Of a stretch of 54,738 nt of DNA, positions 8,032 to 17,518 are shown in pieces. The notes under the pieces are model-generated. The model worked only from the letters and a program-made list of their open reading frames with translations. It did not search any database and was not told where the DNA came from. The position numbers and the translations under genes were made by a program. This DNA is from Agathobacter sp. Its GTDB lineage: Bacteria > Bacillota > Clostridia > Lachnospirales > Lachnospiraceae. Where the stretch lies: positions 1-54,738 of the forward strand of contig JAFQRZ010000032.1 in the NCBI GenBank assembly GCA_017409825.1. The letters are read 5' to 3'. Within the stretch, counting starts at the first letter, position 1. Every line of letters starts with the position of its first letter.

Positions 8032-9258
8032 TCAGATGATTCCATCAAAAATACTTCCGGTATTATGGTTATTCCCATAAGTTGCATCATCTGTATAGGT
8101 ATTTGCTTTATTCGCTTCGGTCTCTGCCTGATTTGCTACCATGGTAGCTTTTAAGGTAGCCTGATATGCAAATGAACCCGTTCCTACAAATAAGGATTTC
8201 ACCTCTTTCATATCGGAATTCAAGAAACTTTCTTCATCAAAGTTCAAGGTTCCATCTTCTTTGTCCACGGTAATTCCAATTTCTGCCAAATCCTTCTTGT
8301 ATGCATCCGTGATACCTTCCAAGGTCTTCATCGCACTTTCCACACCAGAGCTCTTGGTATTTTCAGCCGCGATAACCAAGTCATTATAATCCTTGATAAA
8401 CGCACTGATTTCTTCTACAATTTCATTGGTATTATATTCACCGTTAAAATTCTTATCAAACAAATCTCGGTTTCGGTAAAGATCTGAACCTGTCGCAATC
8501 AAATCATCTGCTCGTTCTTTGATTTTCGCAATCGTATTAGCGGTATCTTTTGATGTACTAGACGTAGTTTCACTCTTACTTGATTTATATGCACTGCCAG
8601 AAGACACCTTATCTTCTACCATGCTATATACACGAGATGCTTTCGCTCCTACCTGATATGCAAAGGAACCCACACCACTAAACATACTCTTTACATCTGA
8701 GATGTTAGATTTCATAAATTTTTCTTTATCAATAGAAAGAGTAAAATCTGCACCACTGACAGAAATCCCAAGCTTCGACAACATATCAATATTATTTGAT
8801 GTCGCATTAACGATATTTCCACCAGCTTTTGCGATACTTTCGGTTTCTGCTAAACCTACGCTACCAATCATCGCATTATAATCTTCAATGAACGCATTTA
8901 CTTTCTCATAAATCGCATCCATATCATATTCTCCATTCGCATTCTGAGCGAATAATCCTTTGGCCGAATATAATGCCGCTGCACTATCCTTCAAATCATC
9001 GGATGCCGTCTTGATACTGCGAATCGTTGCATCGGTATCATTCGTGTCATTCTTTGACTTTCTATCCTTTGTAGATTCTTCTTCATCTAACGCGTAATAT
9101 GACTTCATCAATTTTCCGTAAGAGCCATTTTTGATGCTGGCATAATCATTTAGATTAATCCCCATCACTCCATTGGAAGACGAACTCGAAGCACTTGTTC
9201 CCATACTTGAAAACAATGAGTTAATCGAATTGGAATCAAAACCATTAATTGTTGACAT
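8032..9258 (-). CDS. FliD C-terminal-like protein with two repeated domains
   Basis: Protein of 408 residues built from two related units of roughly 130 residues. Each unit has an N(A/F)NGEY stretch, a FI(E/K)DYN helix and a VGTGSFAYQ-like end. Compare GVGSFAYQVGAKA (about 195-207) with GTGSFAYQATLKA near 370. The units resemble the C-terminal region of the flagellar cap protein FliD, but the cap-specific N-terminal part is missing. The N-terminus is Ser/Asn rich and there is no signal peptide. ATG with AAAGGAGC upstream. It follows ung by 30 bp and ends the operon. A role in flagellar or surface structure is inferred from similarity only. Confidence 0.65.
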   Translation of the reverse strand: MSTINGFDSNSINSLFSSMGTSASSSSSNGVMGINLNDYASIKNGSYGKLMKSYYALDEEESTKDRKSKNDTNDTDATIRSIKTASDDLKDSAAALYSAKGLFAQNANGEYDMDAIYEKVNAFIEDYNAMIGSVGLAETESIAKAGGNIVNATSNNIDMLSKLGISVSGADFTLSIDKEKFMKSNISDVKSMFSGVGSFAYQVGAKASRVYSMVEDKVSSGSAYKSSKSETTSSTSKDTANTIAKIKERADDLIATGSDLYRNRDLFDKNFNGEYNTNEIVEEISAFIKDYNDLVIAAENTKSSGVESAMKTLEGITDAYKKDLAEIGITVDKEDGTLNFDEESFLNSDMKEVKSLFVGTGSFAYQATLKATMVANQAETEANKANTYTDDATYGNNHNTGSIFDGII

Positions 9259-9288
9259 AACATCGCTCCTTTCTACGTATCTATTCCT

Positions 9289-9966
9289 TTAGATATCCTG
9301 AATCTGCCAGTCAATCGCTTCCAATCCATTGGAAGTCAAGAAGTCATTCGTCTGGCTGAAATGTTTACATCCGAAAAATCCACGATATGCCGAAAGTGGA
9401 CTTGGATGAGGTGCTTTTAATATCAAATGCTTTGGATTATCAAGCATTGCAATCTTACTCTGTGCCGGTCTTCCCCAAAGAAGGTACACCACCGGTCTGT
9501 CAATTTTGTTTACTTCACGAATAATCGCATCTGTAAACTGCTCCCACCCCTTATTCTGGTGAGAATTCGCCTGATGTGCACGCACCGTAAGCACGGTATT
9601 GAGCATCAGTACCCCCTGCTTCGCCCATTTTTCCAAATAACCGTTGTTTGGAATCTTGCATCCCAAATCGGATTCCAGCTCTTTGTAGATATTCTGTAAA
9701 GAAGGCGGAATCTCTGGCTGTGATGGCAAAACAGAAAAACACAAGCCATGCGCCTGATTTACATTGTGATATGGATCCTGCCCCAAGATAACGACTTTTA
9801 CTTCACTAAGCGGCGTATAATGCAAAGCATTAAAGATATCCTCTGCCGGTGGGTAAATGGTCGTCTTTGCGTATTCTTCTCTTACAAAATTATATAATTC
9901 TCTATAATAGGGCTTTTTGAACTCGCCTTCCAAGGCTTTTGCCCAATCATTGGTAAGCATTGCCAT
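9289..9966 (-). CDS. ung: Uracil-DNA glycosylase
   Basis: Family 1 UDG of 225 residues, the usual length. It removes uracil from DNA to start base excision repair. The water-activating motif GQDPYH (62-67, D64) and the DNA-contact loop HPSPLS (about 187-192) are both present, as are the PPS loop and the uracil-binding LLWG strand. The ATG at 9966 is preceded by a purine-rich AAGAAGAAAG. It lies 24 bp after hisF in the same direction and 30 bp before the FliD-like gene, so all are probably co-transcribed. Confidence 0.97.
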   Translation of the reverse strand: MAMLTNDWAKALEGEFKKPYYRELYNFVREEYAKTTIYPPAEDIFNALHYTPLSEVKVVILGQDPYHNVNQAHGLCFSVLPSQPEIPPSLQNIYKELESDLGCKIPNNGYLEKWAKQGVLMLNTVLTVRAHQANSHQNKGWEQFTDAIIREVNKIDRPVVYLLWGRPAQSKIAMLDNPKHLILKAPHPSPLSAYRGFFGCKHFSQTNDFLTSNGLEAIDWQIQDI

Positions 9967-9990
9967 ATCTTTCTTCTTTCTATATCGGCA

Positions 9991-10752
9991 TTATCTTCGA
10001 ACAGATACACCCCGTTCGGCCAGATATTTTTTTAAATCCATAATTTCTAATTCTTTAAAGTGGAATAAAGATGCTGCCAAAGCTGCATCTGCACAACCTT
10101 CGGTAAGTGCATCATAAAAATGTTCCTTCGTCCCAGCTCCTCCGGAAGCAATGACCGGAATTGAAACATTCTGTGAGATCAAACGGGTGAGCTCAATATC
10201 ATAGCCAGCCTTCGTACCATCACAATCCATGCTAGTAAGCAGAATTTCTCCTGCTCCCATTTTATCCGCCTTCATCGCCCATTCAATCGCATCCAAACCG
10301 GTATCGATTCGTCCGCCATTTTTGTACACATTCCAACCACTTCCATCTTCACGACGACGTGCATCAATGGCAACTACCACACACTGGCTTCCAAAACGAT
10401 CTGCCGCATTGCTGATAAGCTCTGGCGTATTAATCGCAGAGGAGTTAATCGAAATCTTATCTGCCCCCTCTCGAAGCAAGACCTTGAAATCCTCTACGGT
10501 ACGGATTCCGCCACCAACCGTAAACGGAATGAACACCTTTTCCGCCACACGACGCACCATATCCACTACTGTTCCACGGTTATCCGATGATGCCGTAATA
10601 TCCAAAAACACCAGCTCATCTGCACCTGCTTTATCATAAGCAGCCGCAATTTCCACAGGGTCTCCAGCATCTATTAAATTCACGAAATTCACGCCTTTTA
10701 CTACGCGTCCACCATTCACATCCAGACAAGGGATAATTCTCTTGGTAAACAT
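9991..10752 (-). CDS. hisF: Imidazole glycerol phosphate synthase cyclase subunit
   Basis: TIM-barrel protein of 253 residues that, with HisH, makes imidazole glycerol phosphate and AICAR in histidine synthesis. It begins [12 protein letters not shown] with the catalytic Asp, and has the second catalytic Asp region (SMDCDGTK) and phosphate-binding GG motifs. An open frame extends upstream to 10770, but the ATG at 10752 has GGGAGG at good distance and matches the family N-terminus. It is one base after the hisH stop. No other his genes are in the window; only the HisF-HisH pair is here, inside an operon of unrelated genes. Confidence 0.97.
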   Translation of the reverse strand: MFTKRIIPCLDVNGGRVVKGVNFVNLIDAGDPVEIAAAYDKAGADELVFLDITASSDNRGTVVDMVRRVAEKVFIPFTVGGGIRTVEDFKVLLREGADKISINSSAINTPELISNAADRFGSQCVVVAIDARRREDGSGWNVYKNGGRIDTGLDAIEWAMKADKMGAGEILLTSMDCDGTKAGYDIELTRLISQNVSIPVIASGGAGTKEHFYDALTEGCADAALAASLFHFKELEIMDLKKYLAERGVSVRR

Positions 10753-10753
10753 A

Positions 10754-11371
10754 CTATCGACCTCCCTCAATCTGTGTAAAATTCTTTAAAATCGCAAGTC
10801 CTACCTCGCTGCTCTTCTCTGGATGGAACTGGCATGCAAATACATTGTCCTTTTCTACCGAAGCATGGATACAGGTACTATAGTCACAGGTAGCTTTGAC
10901 AATGGACTCATCTGTTGCCTTCAAATAATAAGAATGCACGAAATACACATAAGGGTTCTGCTTCATTCCTTGGAACAAACGTCCATCATTCTGCAAATCC
11001 AATGAATTCCATCCAATATGAGGAATCTTAAGCCCCTCTTTATCTGGGATTCGAAGAATCTGTCCATCCAAAATATGTAGTCCTTCCACACCCTGGCTTT
11101 CATCACTGCCTTCAAACAAAAGCTGAAGACCAAGACAGATTCCTAAAAATGGTTTCTTCTCATCAACCACCTCGCGGATCACCTTGTGAAGCTCATACTT
11201 TTTCAACTGCTCCATCGCTTCCCCAAAAGCACCTACTCCTGGCAAAATCACATGTTCCGCAGACATGATAGTACGAAAATCTCTCGTAATCACACTTTCC
11301 TGCCCCACTGCCGCAAGTGCCTTTTCTACACTTTTCAAATTTCCCGCGTTGTAATCAATTATTGCTACCAT
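10754..11371 (-). CDS. hisH: Imidazole glycerol phosphate synthase glutaminase subunit
   Basis: Class I glutamine amidotransferase of 205 residues that feeds ammonia to HisF. The nucleophile cysteine is in GICLGLQ (C79), and the His-Glu pair is in FHPEKS near the C-terminus. I chose the ATG at 11371 ([10 protein letters not shown]), which overlaps the stop of the upstream gene as TAATG, a coupling arrangement; a TTG three codons earlier is possible. The next gene hisF starts one base after its stop. Confidence 0.96.
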   Translation of the reverse strand: MVAIIDYNAGNLKSVEKALAAVGQESVITRDFRTIMSAEHVILPGVGAFGEAMEQLKKYELHKVIREVVDEKKPFLGICLGLQLLFEGSDESQGVEGLHILDGQILRIPDKEGLKIPHIGWNSLDLQNDGRLFQGMKQNPYVYFVHSYYLKATDESIVKATCDYSTCIHASVEKDNVFACQFHPEKSSEVGLAILKNFTQIEGGR

Positions 11372-13158
11372 TATTCCCAATTAATTCCTAGTTCTGTTAA
11401 TTTCTTGTATAAAGCGATTGTATAATCATCTCTATCTCGAATAGTATACATTTCAATCGCCTCTTCGTATGTCATGCCATATTTCTGTTCTAACTCATTG
11501 GAAACAGTTCTCTTTAACGTTTCCAACTGACCCAAACATCCATAGACATCTGCATTTTCTTCGTTGATATAACATCTTCCTGCCGCGCAAATCAAAGAAT
11601 CAAATGCCCAATCTTCTACTTCCGCTTTCGTAAATGCATTGTATGAATTCAACTCACTATCTATTGTCGATAACACAGCAAGTCGATTATAGAGTTCCAT
11701 ATCTTTTTCTTTGATTTCCAGACCACTTAATTCAGCAAAAGCTTCTGCGTAATGGCCCTGATTCTGTAAACTCTTTGCATTTGAAATCGGAGTATTATAT
11801 TTGATTAAATTCACACCCAACAACACCAATGCAACCATCGATGCTGCCATTATCCAAATCATAAAAACTGGTCCCTTTGGAAGCGGTGGTGTATTGTCCA
11901 CTTCTTTTGGTTTCTTTTCTTTCTTTGGCTTTGGTGCTTTCGGCGCCTTTGGCTTCTTAGGTGCTTTTTCCTTCTTTGGTTTCTTTTCTTTTTTCTTCTT
12001 TTCCTTCTTAGAAGGTTTTTCTTCCAAAGCATCCAATTCTGCTAAAATATCTGCATTCTCACCAGATAATGCCTCTGCTGTAGGATTTTTCGCAGGTTTC
12101 AGTGCAACCTCATCATCCTCGTCATCTTTCATAAGATTTCCAAGGATATCCTTCAGTTTACCAATGAGACCTCCTTTTTTGTCCTTTTTGTCTTTCTTTT
12201 CATCGGAAACATCTTCCACAGCTGGTTCTGCAGAAATCTGCTGTGCAGACATCTCATTTTCCGCGAAAATCGTAAATGCATCCAATTCATCTAGCGGAAT
12301 CTCAGTTGCTTCACTTTGGGAAAGCATATTTCCAATATCTTCCAAATCGTCAGCCCCGGCTAAAAGATTCATCAAATCATCTTCGCCCAAATTGCCCAAA
12401 TCAATGCCTTCGGAATCATTCTGCACCGGAACACTTTCTGCTAAATTCAGTCCGTCTTCCCCACCAAATAAGTCTTCAAACACATCCACAGGCATCTGTT
12501 CCAACGGAAGGTCATCCATTGGTACCTCTTCCATTGGTACCTCTTCCATCGGAGGTGCTTCTTCTAACACCGGCGGCTCTGGAATCTCATCTGCTCCAAC
12601 TCCCGCCATCACATCTGCTGCCGCATCTACCAACGAAGCCAAATCTACATCACCTAGCATAAAGCCATCTTCCTCGCCTGCTTCAAATGCTTCATGTGCA
12701 GCATAAATATCTTCTTGTTCTAGTTTATCTTCTGGTGTAATCTCTTGTTCTAACGGTTCTTCTGAACCAAATGACGCAAATAAATCCGCAAAGTCGTCAT
12801 CTCCTCCTGCCAATTCCGCTTCAAATTCCCTTAAGAAATCTGCTTCTGACTTAGAAACACGGCGCGAATACATCGGATTCGTGTCTGGTTTACGTTTATT
12901 CATCCCAAACTCTGTATTTTGCGCACTAGACAACAATGCATCTAAGATATCTTCCTGCTGAGATCTCGTTGCTGGCTTTGAAACAGGTGGCATATGAGAT
13001 ACATCCTGAAAATTCAAATCATCTTCTTTCAAATCCCAAAAGCTCATGGCATCGTTCAGCATCTTCGCTGTTTCTTTGAATTTATCTTTTCTAACTTTTT
13101 CATCATTCACAGAATTTAATAACTTATCCAGATAAGCTTCTGCCGGCATCTTTCCCAT
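11371..13158 (-). CDS. Acidic, lysine-rich single-pass membrane protein of unknown function
   Basis: Protein of 595 residues with no family I recognise. Residues 1-60 are a charged helical region. About 60-330 is strongly acidic and disordered, with PMEEV-type repeats near 205-225. A Lys/Pro-rich block (about 375-420) precedes one membrane helix (432-453). The C-terminal 140 residues are helical with a TPR-like look and three cysteines. The start ATG at 13158 has CGGAGA upstream. It lies between cheV and hisH, both in the same direction, and overlaps hisH by one base. A -10 TATAAT (13179-13184) lies just upstream, so it may have its own promoter. The layout suggests a cytoplasmic N-terminus and extracytoplasmic C-domain. 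Confidence 0.75.
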   Translation of the reverse strand: MGKMPAEAYLDKLLNSVNDEKVRKDKFKETAKMLNDAMSFWDLKEDDLNFQDVSHMPPVSKPATRSQQEDILDALLSSAQNTEFGMNKRKPDTNPMYSRRVSKSEADFLREFEAELAGGDDDFADLFASFGSEEPLEQEITPEDKLEQEDIYAAHEAFEAGEEDGFMLGDVDLASLVDAAADVMAGVGADEIPEPPVLEEAPPMEEVPMEEVPMDDLPLEQMPVDVFEDLFGGEDGLNLAESVPVQNDSEGIDLGNLGEDDLMNLLAGADDLEDIGNMLSQSEATEIPLDELDAFTIFAENEMSAQQISAEPAVEDVSDEKKDKKDKKGGLIGKLKDILGNLMKDDEDDEVALKPAKNPTAEALSGENADILAELDALEEKPSKKEKKKKEKKPKKEKAPKKPKAPKAPKPKKEKKPKEVDNTPPLPKGPVFMIWIMAASMVALVLLGVNLIKYNTPISNAKSLQNQGHYAEAFAELSGLEIKEKDMELYNRLAVLSTIDSELNSYNAFTKAEVEDWAFDSLICAAGRCYINEENADVYGCLGQLETLKRTVSNELEQKYGMTYEEAIEMYTIRDRDDYTIALYKKLTELGINWE

Positions 13159-13196
13159 ACTGTTTCTCCGTAAAAAAAATTATAATAAATGTCATA

Positions 13197-13226
13197 AAGG
13201 GATGTGACAGTTTCATCACATCCCTT
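13197..13226 (-). terminator. Hairpin after cheV
   Basis: An 11-bp perfect stem (13197-13207 with 13216-13226) lies 18 bp past the cheV stop. The T-run on the minus side is short (CCCTTTATG), so termination may be partial and some transcripts may continue into the 595-residue protein gene. Confidence 0.55.
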
Positions 13227-13243
13227 AATTTTCAAAAACTAAA

Positions 13244-14149
13244 TTAGATTCCTGATTCAGCAATCAAACGGTCAATTGCATCAACCAGCATTCCGATTTC
13301 AGGTTTTGTCAACTGTGCGTCTGCTCCAAGCTGTTCCCCTTTACGTCTCATTTCTTCATTTACGAGTGATGAGAAAATAACAAGTGGAATCTTCTTAATT
13401 GTATCATCGGACTTGCAAAGCTTTGTAAGACGATGTCCATCCATCTGTGGCATTTCAATATCTGTGATAATACACTGTACACCACCAATCAAGGTGCCAT
13501 TCTTCTTCATTTCACAAATCTTATCCCATGCTTCCTGTCCATTATTGGTAACAATCAAATCCTGATATCCAGCCTTCTTCAAGCAGTCTGTGATAAGTTT
13601 GCTAAGAAGTGGTGAATCCTCTGCAATAAGAATACGAGAATCACTTCTGTCTCTTGCCTGAAGATTATCAATATCTGCAGTACGAAGTCCAGTTTCTGGA
13701 CTGATGCTAGAAACGATTGATTCAAAGTCTAAGATAACCACAAGTCTGTCGTTCATCTTAATTACACCAGTAGAAACACTTCCATTCTCACCATTAATCG
13801 TAGAATCAGGCTTAATAATCTCTTCCCAAGAAACTCTGTGAATACCAATTACCTGGTCAACATGGAACGCAACATTTAATTTATTGAAGTTCGTAATAAT
13901 GAATAATCCATCTACTTCTGGATCAGGCATACCAAGACATCTTCTAAGATTAATTACCGTAATCATTACATCACGTGGCATAAAAATTCCTTCTACACTT
14001 GGATGTGCGTTAGGAACCGGTGTCACCTGTGAATATTGTAAAATTTCTTTAATCTTAGCAACGTTGATACCATAATGGTTATCTCCTAATGCAAATTCAA
14101 GTATCTCCAGTTCGTTTGTCCCAGACTCTAATAAAATATTAGTATCCAT
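13244..14149 (-). CDS. cheV: Chemotaxis protein CheV (CheW-receiver fusion)
   Basis: Protein of 301 residues. Residues about 13-150 form a CheW-like coupling domain, which joins receptors to the CheA kinase. Residues about 172-298 form a response receiver with LIAEDSP (acidic pocket), the phosphorylated Asp in ITDIEMPQMDG (D230) and the KP pair near 281. CheV adapts receptor arrays. It has a strong GGGAGGG site and its own extended -10 promoter. It shows that the organism is chemotactic and fits the sigma-28 promoter, FliD-like protein and chemoreceptor elsewhere in the window. Confidence 0.95.
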   Translation of the reverse strand: MDTNILLESGTNELEILEFALGDNHYGINVAKIKEILQYSQVTPVPNAHPSVEGIFMPRDVMITVINLRRCLGMPDPEVDGLFIITNFNKLNVAFHVDQVIGIHRVSWEEIIKPDSTINGENGSVSTGVIKMNDRLVVILDFESIVSSISPETGLRTADIDNLQARDRSDSRILIAEDSPLLSKLITDCLKKAGYQDLIVTNNGQEAWDKICEMKKNGTLIGGVQCIITDIEMPQMDGHRLTKLCKSDDTIKKIPLVIFSSLVNEEMRRKGEQLGADAQLTKPEIGMLVDAIDRLIAESGI

Positions 14150-14180
14150 AGTTTCCCTCCCAAAATCATCTATATGGTAT

Positions 14181-14189
14181 ATTATAACA
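14181..14189 (-). promoter_or_regulatory. Extended -10 promoter of cheV
   Basis: On the minus strand TGTTATAAT gives a perfect -10 (14181-14186) with the TG extension. The -35 region is weak (CTACAA at best). No sigma-28 type motif is seen here. The distance to the cheV start is about 32 bp. Confidence 0.5.
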
Positions 14190-14227
14190 TATTGTTATAC
14201 ATTTTGTAGTAATTTTTTTAAATTTTT

Positions 14228-14953
14228 TTACAATTTAATGGTTTTTGTCGTTTTTTCTACTGTAATCTGCAATTTTGGTGCAGTAATTTTCTCCGCAACG
14301 GCTTCTGAAACCTCAAATAAGAGAATGGTTTCTACTGACTCGCCAGCCTTTAGCGTTCCTTGATATGTAGAAAAATCGGTTGCTAAAAATGTAACTTCTG
14401 ACTTCACTGTCACCGCATCGCTCACCAGTTTCACAATCGGACTTTTCGATGCATTATTCACTTCCACATCTGCGTCCGTCGTATTCGTCAATTTGAACTT
14501 CATAACATAAAAGGTTTTACCCTGCGCCGCATCTACCAAATATGCAGTACCTTCCATGTAAGTATTCGTTACTGAACTGCCTTCGTAAGTCACTTTTAGA
14601 TCATTCGCATGTCCAATCAGTTCTGCCAAGGTAATCATATCCTCAGAAGGTTTCTGCGTTTCCGTTGGTCCTTCCGAACCACTTCCACCACTTTCGGATT
14701 CAGATTCTGTCTCTGTTTCTGTTTCCGTCTCAGATTCCGATTCACTTTCTTCCTCATCAAAACTGTCTGGCAACGGATAGCCATTTACGCCATCCTTCTG
14801 CTGTATATTATGCTTTGCCACAAAGTATGCCGCTGAGTGAATGATTAGATTTTCTTCCTCTGCAGTCAACTCATAAAGCTCCGCACCACAGCCTGTCAGT
14901 AACATCGTTATCACCGCAACCGCGATAAATAGATATCTTTTGAATTTTTTCAT
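14228..14953 (-). CDS. Lipoprotein with Ser/Glu-rich linker
   Basis: Protein of 241 residues with a lipoprotein signal: charged start, hydrophobic core and lipobox LLTGC (C22). Residues about 68-104 are a low-complexity Ser/Glu/Thr linker that keeps the folded part away from the membrane. The C-terminal 130 residues look like an Ig-type beta-sandwich, similar in style to DUF4352 domains (alternating FYVMKFKLTN and TILLFEVSE strands). Ribosome site TAGGAG before the ATG. No function can be assigned. It sits alone between cheV and the DUF2812 operon. Confidence 0.8.
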   Translation of the reverse strand: MKKFKRYLFIAVAVITMLLTGCGAELYELTAEEENLIIHSAAYFVAKHNIQQKDGVNGYPLPDSFDEEESESESETETETETESESESGGSGSEGPTETQKPSEDMITLAELIGHANDLKVTYEGSSVTNTYMEGTAYLVDAAQGKTFYVMKFKLTNTTDADVEVNNASKSPIVKLVSDAVTVKSEVTFLATDFSTYQGTLKAGESVETILLFEVSEAVAEKITAPKLQITVEKTTKTIKL

Positions 14954-15136
14954 AGCGACTCCTATAAAATTTCACCAAAAATCTTCTATTTATCGTACCA
15001 CATTTCAAGAAATTGTACAACTATTTGTACAATTATTTTCCAATTCAAACCAAAATTCTACTCCATTTTCTACATTTTGCACTCCACACTGGCGATTCAT
15101 GGAATCCATAATGGCTTTTACTTAGTTATAAAAGCC

Positions 15137-15167
15137 AAAAACGCCTTCCATTCGGAAGGTCGTTTTT
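15137..15167 (-). terminator. Terminator after the PadR/DUF2812 operon
   Basis: Stem AAAAACG-CTTCC paired with GGAAG-CGTTTTT, with a small internal bulge, lies 17 bp past the stop of the last operon gene. It ends in a T-run on both strands. Confidence 0.65.
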
Positions 15168-15184
15168 CAACTCTTATCCATGCC

Positions 15185-15808
15185 CTACTCTCCACCATTC
15201 ATATCTTCACGAAGCTGATTCTCACGTTTTTCTAAAAGTGCTTCCCATTTTTCCAGACGTTCTTCCTCCGTCTTGAGTTCTGCTTCCCAACCCGCATATT
15301 CATTCAAAAGCTGCTCACGATAGTTGATGATATTTATATTATTGCCACTGATGGCGTTAATCGCAAACATTCCGAGGACGGAAACACCCAAAACGATAGA
15401 GAAAAACAGTGCCACATAAAATGGTTTTTTATAGCTTCCACCAACCTTGTCGTCTACTTTCTTATTTACCTTTTTCACCGCTTCTACCGGTTTCTGCACT
15501 ACTTTTTCCACAGGCGTAGCTGGTTCTTCTTCCTTCGCAGGTTCGGTTGCTTTCACTGGAATTGGTGGGATTTCTTCCCTTGCGATATAAACCGATGTCA
15601 AAAGGATATTCTGCAACTCCGTAAGGAAGCGAATCCCCACTGGAGTCACAAAAAGCTCCTGCTCTAACAATTTTTTATACAGCTTCAAAACCACCTCAGG
15701 ATTGTTCAATGCGGTACGTTCTTTTATGAATCGAATGCCCTCTTCCTCTTTTCGAGCAATCTGAGCAGTTGCTTCATCTTCAAATAAAAATCCATCTACA
15801 TTTATCAT
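15185..15808 (-). CDS. Single-pass membrane protein with C-terminal coiled coil
   Basis: Protein of 207 residues. The N-terminal 70 residues are soluble and helical, a Pro/Glu/Lys-rich linker follows (about 80-125), then one membrane helix (about 131-152) and a strongly charged coiled coil (about 165-203). I do not recognise the family. It is the third gene of the PadR operon: it begins 13 bp after the DUF2812 gene with AGAGAGG upstream, so it is likely controlled with it. Confidence 0.75.
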   Translation of the reverse strand: MINVDGFLFEDEATAQIARKEEEGIRFIKERTALNNPEVVLKLYKKLLEQELFVTPVGIRFLTELQNILLTSVYIAREEIPPIPVKATEPAKEEEPATPVEKVVQKPVEAVKKVNKKVDDKVGGSYKKPFYVALFFSIVLGVSVLGMFAINAISGNNINIINYREQLLNEYAGWEAELKTEEERLEKWEALLEKRENQLREDMNGGE

Positions 15809-15821
15809 AATATACCTCTCT

Positions 15822-17180
15822 TTAAGGGATATTATATATGGATTCTCTCACCTTTGCAATATCCTCATCTGTCACTTCCCAGCCGAGATTGATTTGAATC
15901 ATTCGGTCCTCGTAACAAACGATATATCTATTTTCCGGTTCATTCTCAAAGCCATGATACTGATACACTTCTACAGCATTCCACTGTGGCATATTCACAC
16001 TTTTGTAGCCCTGATAACCCTGCAGTTCAGGATAGTTTTCATCCCAATCACTGTATCGATCCAGCATCTCCTCTTTGCAAAAATCATAAATAAATGGAAG
16101 TTTGACCACAAGAACCGTGTAATCTATCATCAGTCTGTCTGCTACACTTTCGCCTTCTTCCCACTTTTCTCGCTGGTAACCTTCTTTATACATCAGGAAA
16201 ATGGAGTCGCTTTCGCGATAATTTTCCACCAAATCATCCTCTTCTACCTCTCGCAAATCACTAAGTTCCAACGGCATCTCTGTCTTTTCCCGAGAAATAA
16301 AATCTGCATCCTTCATAACGGTCATAATCAACGCCGCACTCATTCCAACAGATGCCACAATCGCTAGCACAATGATAATGATTTGATTCCACTTCGCGGA
16401 TACTTTCATCTTCTTAAGAAGTTTTGAGCCACCTACTGGTACACCAATTATCACCGTAGTCCAAATAACTACGAACCACCCATACTTTACAGAAGTAAAA
16501 TCCACCAGAGCTAAAATACCGAAGAACAAACTTACCATCGCAACAGCTAAATATATAATTCGAAAACCTTTGATGGATTTCGGCAAATACAGATATTCCT
16601 CTTCTTCTGCAATTCGCTTCGCTTTTTTATGCCACAGCAAATAGTGCACGATTTCTGTTCCACTACCAATTCCCAATGCAATCCAACACAACAGCAGATA
16701 AAAATTAAAGCCTCTACTCAGCCAATCAATCGGATTCACAGCGAACTGTAACATCTGCATCATAAATTGCAAAACTGCATTTGCAAGAAGAATGCTATGC
16801 GTCAATACAATTCCCTTTTTCATCGTCTCGTGGATATTCTTCACCTGTATCCATGCTTCTGTTTCAATCGGAGTCGGATTCGCCGCTTCATTGCAGAAAA
16901 TTTGCATCTGACCTACTTCTGCCACCAGCTTCCATCCTGTCTTCTCACAGAACTCACGCATCATCACCAGGCTGTCCGATGGTTCTGGATCCAATGCATT
17001 CGTCTTAGGGAAGAACACAATCGAATAGTGCACCTGTTTCGGCTCACACGCCTCATACGTCCAAAAGAATGTACCCGTCTTTTTCAGCATCCAGCCTTCT
17101 GCAGCCTTCTTCTCCAATCGTCTCTCTAACTCTTGAAACTCTAGCAAAGAATACATCGTCATCTCTCTTCTTGTTCTCAT
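15822..17180 (-). CDS. DUF2812 domain membrane protein
   Basis: Protein of 452 residues. The N-terminus (about 8-120) matches the DUF2812 pattern: LEKKAAEGWML near the start, then FFPKTN and an aromatic-rich beta region. A set of about five membrane helices (about 125-300) and an extracytoplasmic C-terminal domain follow. DUF2812 genes are typically found next to PadR regulators, as here, and are thought to be part of envelope stress responses, but no reaction is known. The ATG at 17180 overlaps the PadR stop by four bases (ATGA). Confidence 0.85.
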   Translation of the reverse strand: MRTRREMTMYSLLEFQELERRLEKKAAEGWMLKKTGTFFWTYEACEPKQVHYSIVFFPKTNALDPEPSDSLVMMREFCEKTGWKLVAEVGQMQIFCNEAANPTPIETEAWIQVKNIHETMKKGIVLTHSILLANAVLQFMMQMLQFAVNPIDWLSRGFNFYLLLCWIALGIGSGTEIVHYLLWHKKAKRIAEEEEYLYLPKSIKGFRIIYLAVAMVSLFFGILALVDFTSVKYGWFVVIWTTVIIGVPVGGSKLLKKMKVSAKWNQIIIIVLAIVASVGMSAALIMTVMKDADFISREKTEMPLELSDLREVEEDDLVENYRESDSIFLMYKEGYQREKWEEGESVADRLMIDYTVLVVKLPFIYDFCKEEMLDRYSDWDENYPELQGYQGYKSVNMPQWNAVEVYQYHGFENEPENRYIVCYEDRMIQINLGWEVTDEDIAKVRESIYNIP

Positions 17181-17500
17181 TCTGATTCCTCCTCTCCCAT
17201 GAATTTCAGATAGTCCTGTGCCTGTGCACGGATTCGCTGATATTCGTTATCTAACATTTCCTGCCCCTTTTGTGTCAAAATGTAACTGCGTCTACGCCCT
17301 TCTACCTTCGTCTCTCGAATCATTCCTTCTTCAAGAAACTGCTCCAATAAATTGTATAGTGTTCCGGAACCAACATTCACACGTCCATCCGTCATCGCTG
17401 GCACTCTGTCCAAAATATCCATGCCGTAGCACTCCTTTCTCAAACAAAGTAATATGTAAAACATCTGCTCCGTTAAAGTATGAAATTTCGCTCTTGGCAC
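17177..17500 (-). CDS. PadR family transcriptional repressor
   Basis: Winged-helix protein of 107 residues with the PadR core: LTEQMFYILLCL (first helix), YGMDI and VGSGTLYNLLEQ (recognition helix and start of wing), then GRRRSYILTQKG (wing). It starts with GTG at 17500 after AGGAGG. It is the first gene of an operon with the DUF2812 protein, and the palindromes in its own promoter make autorepression likely. Such regulators usually bind hydrophobic drugs or peptides; the inducer here is unknown. Confidence 0.93.
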   Translation of the reverse strand: MPRAKFHTLTEQMFYILLCLRKECYGMDILDRVPAMTDGRVNVGSGTLYNLLEQFLEEGMIRETKVEGRRRSYILTQKGQEMLDNEYQRIRAQAQDYLKFMGEEESE

Positions 17501-17518
17501 CGCTATACACCTCCTATT

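Noticed and set aside
11801-12706. Long plus-strand open frame, Ser/Phe-rich
   Set aside because: Antisense to the acidic, lysine-rich gene; the bias of GAA/AAA codons on the other strand leaves this frame open.
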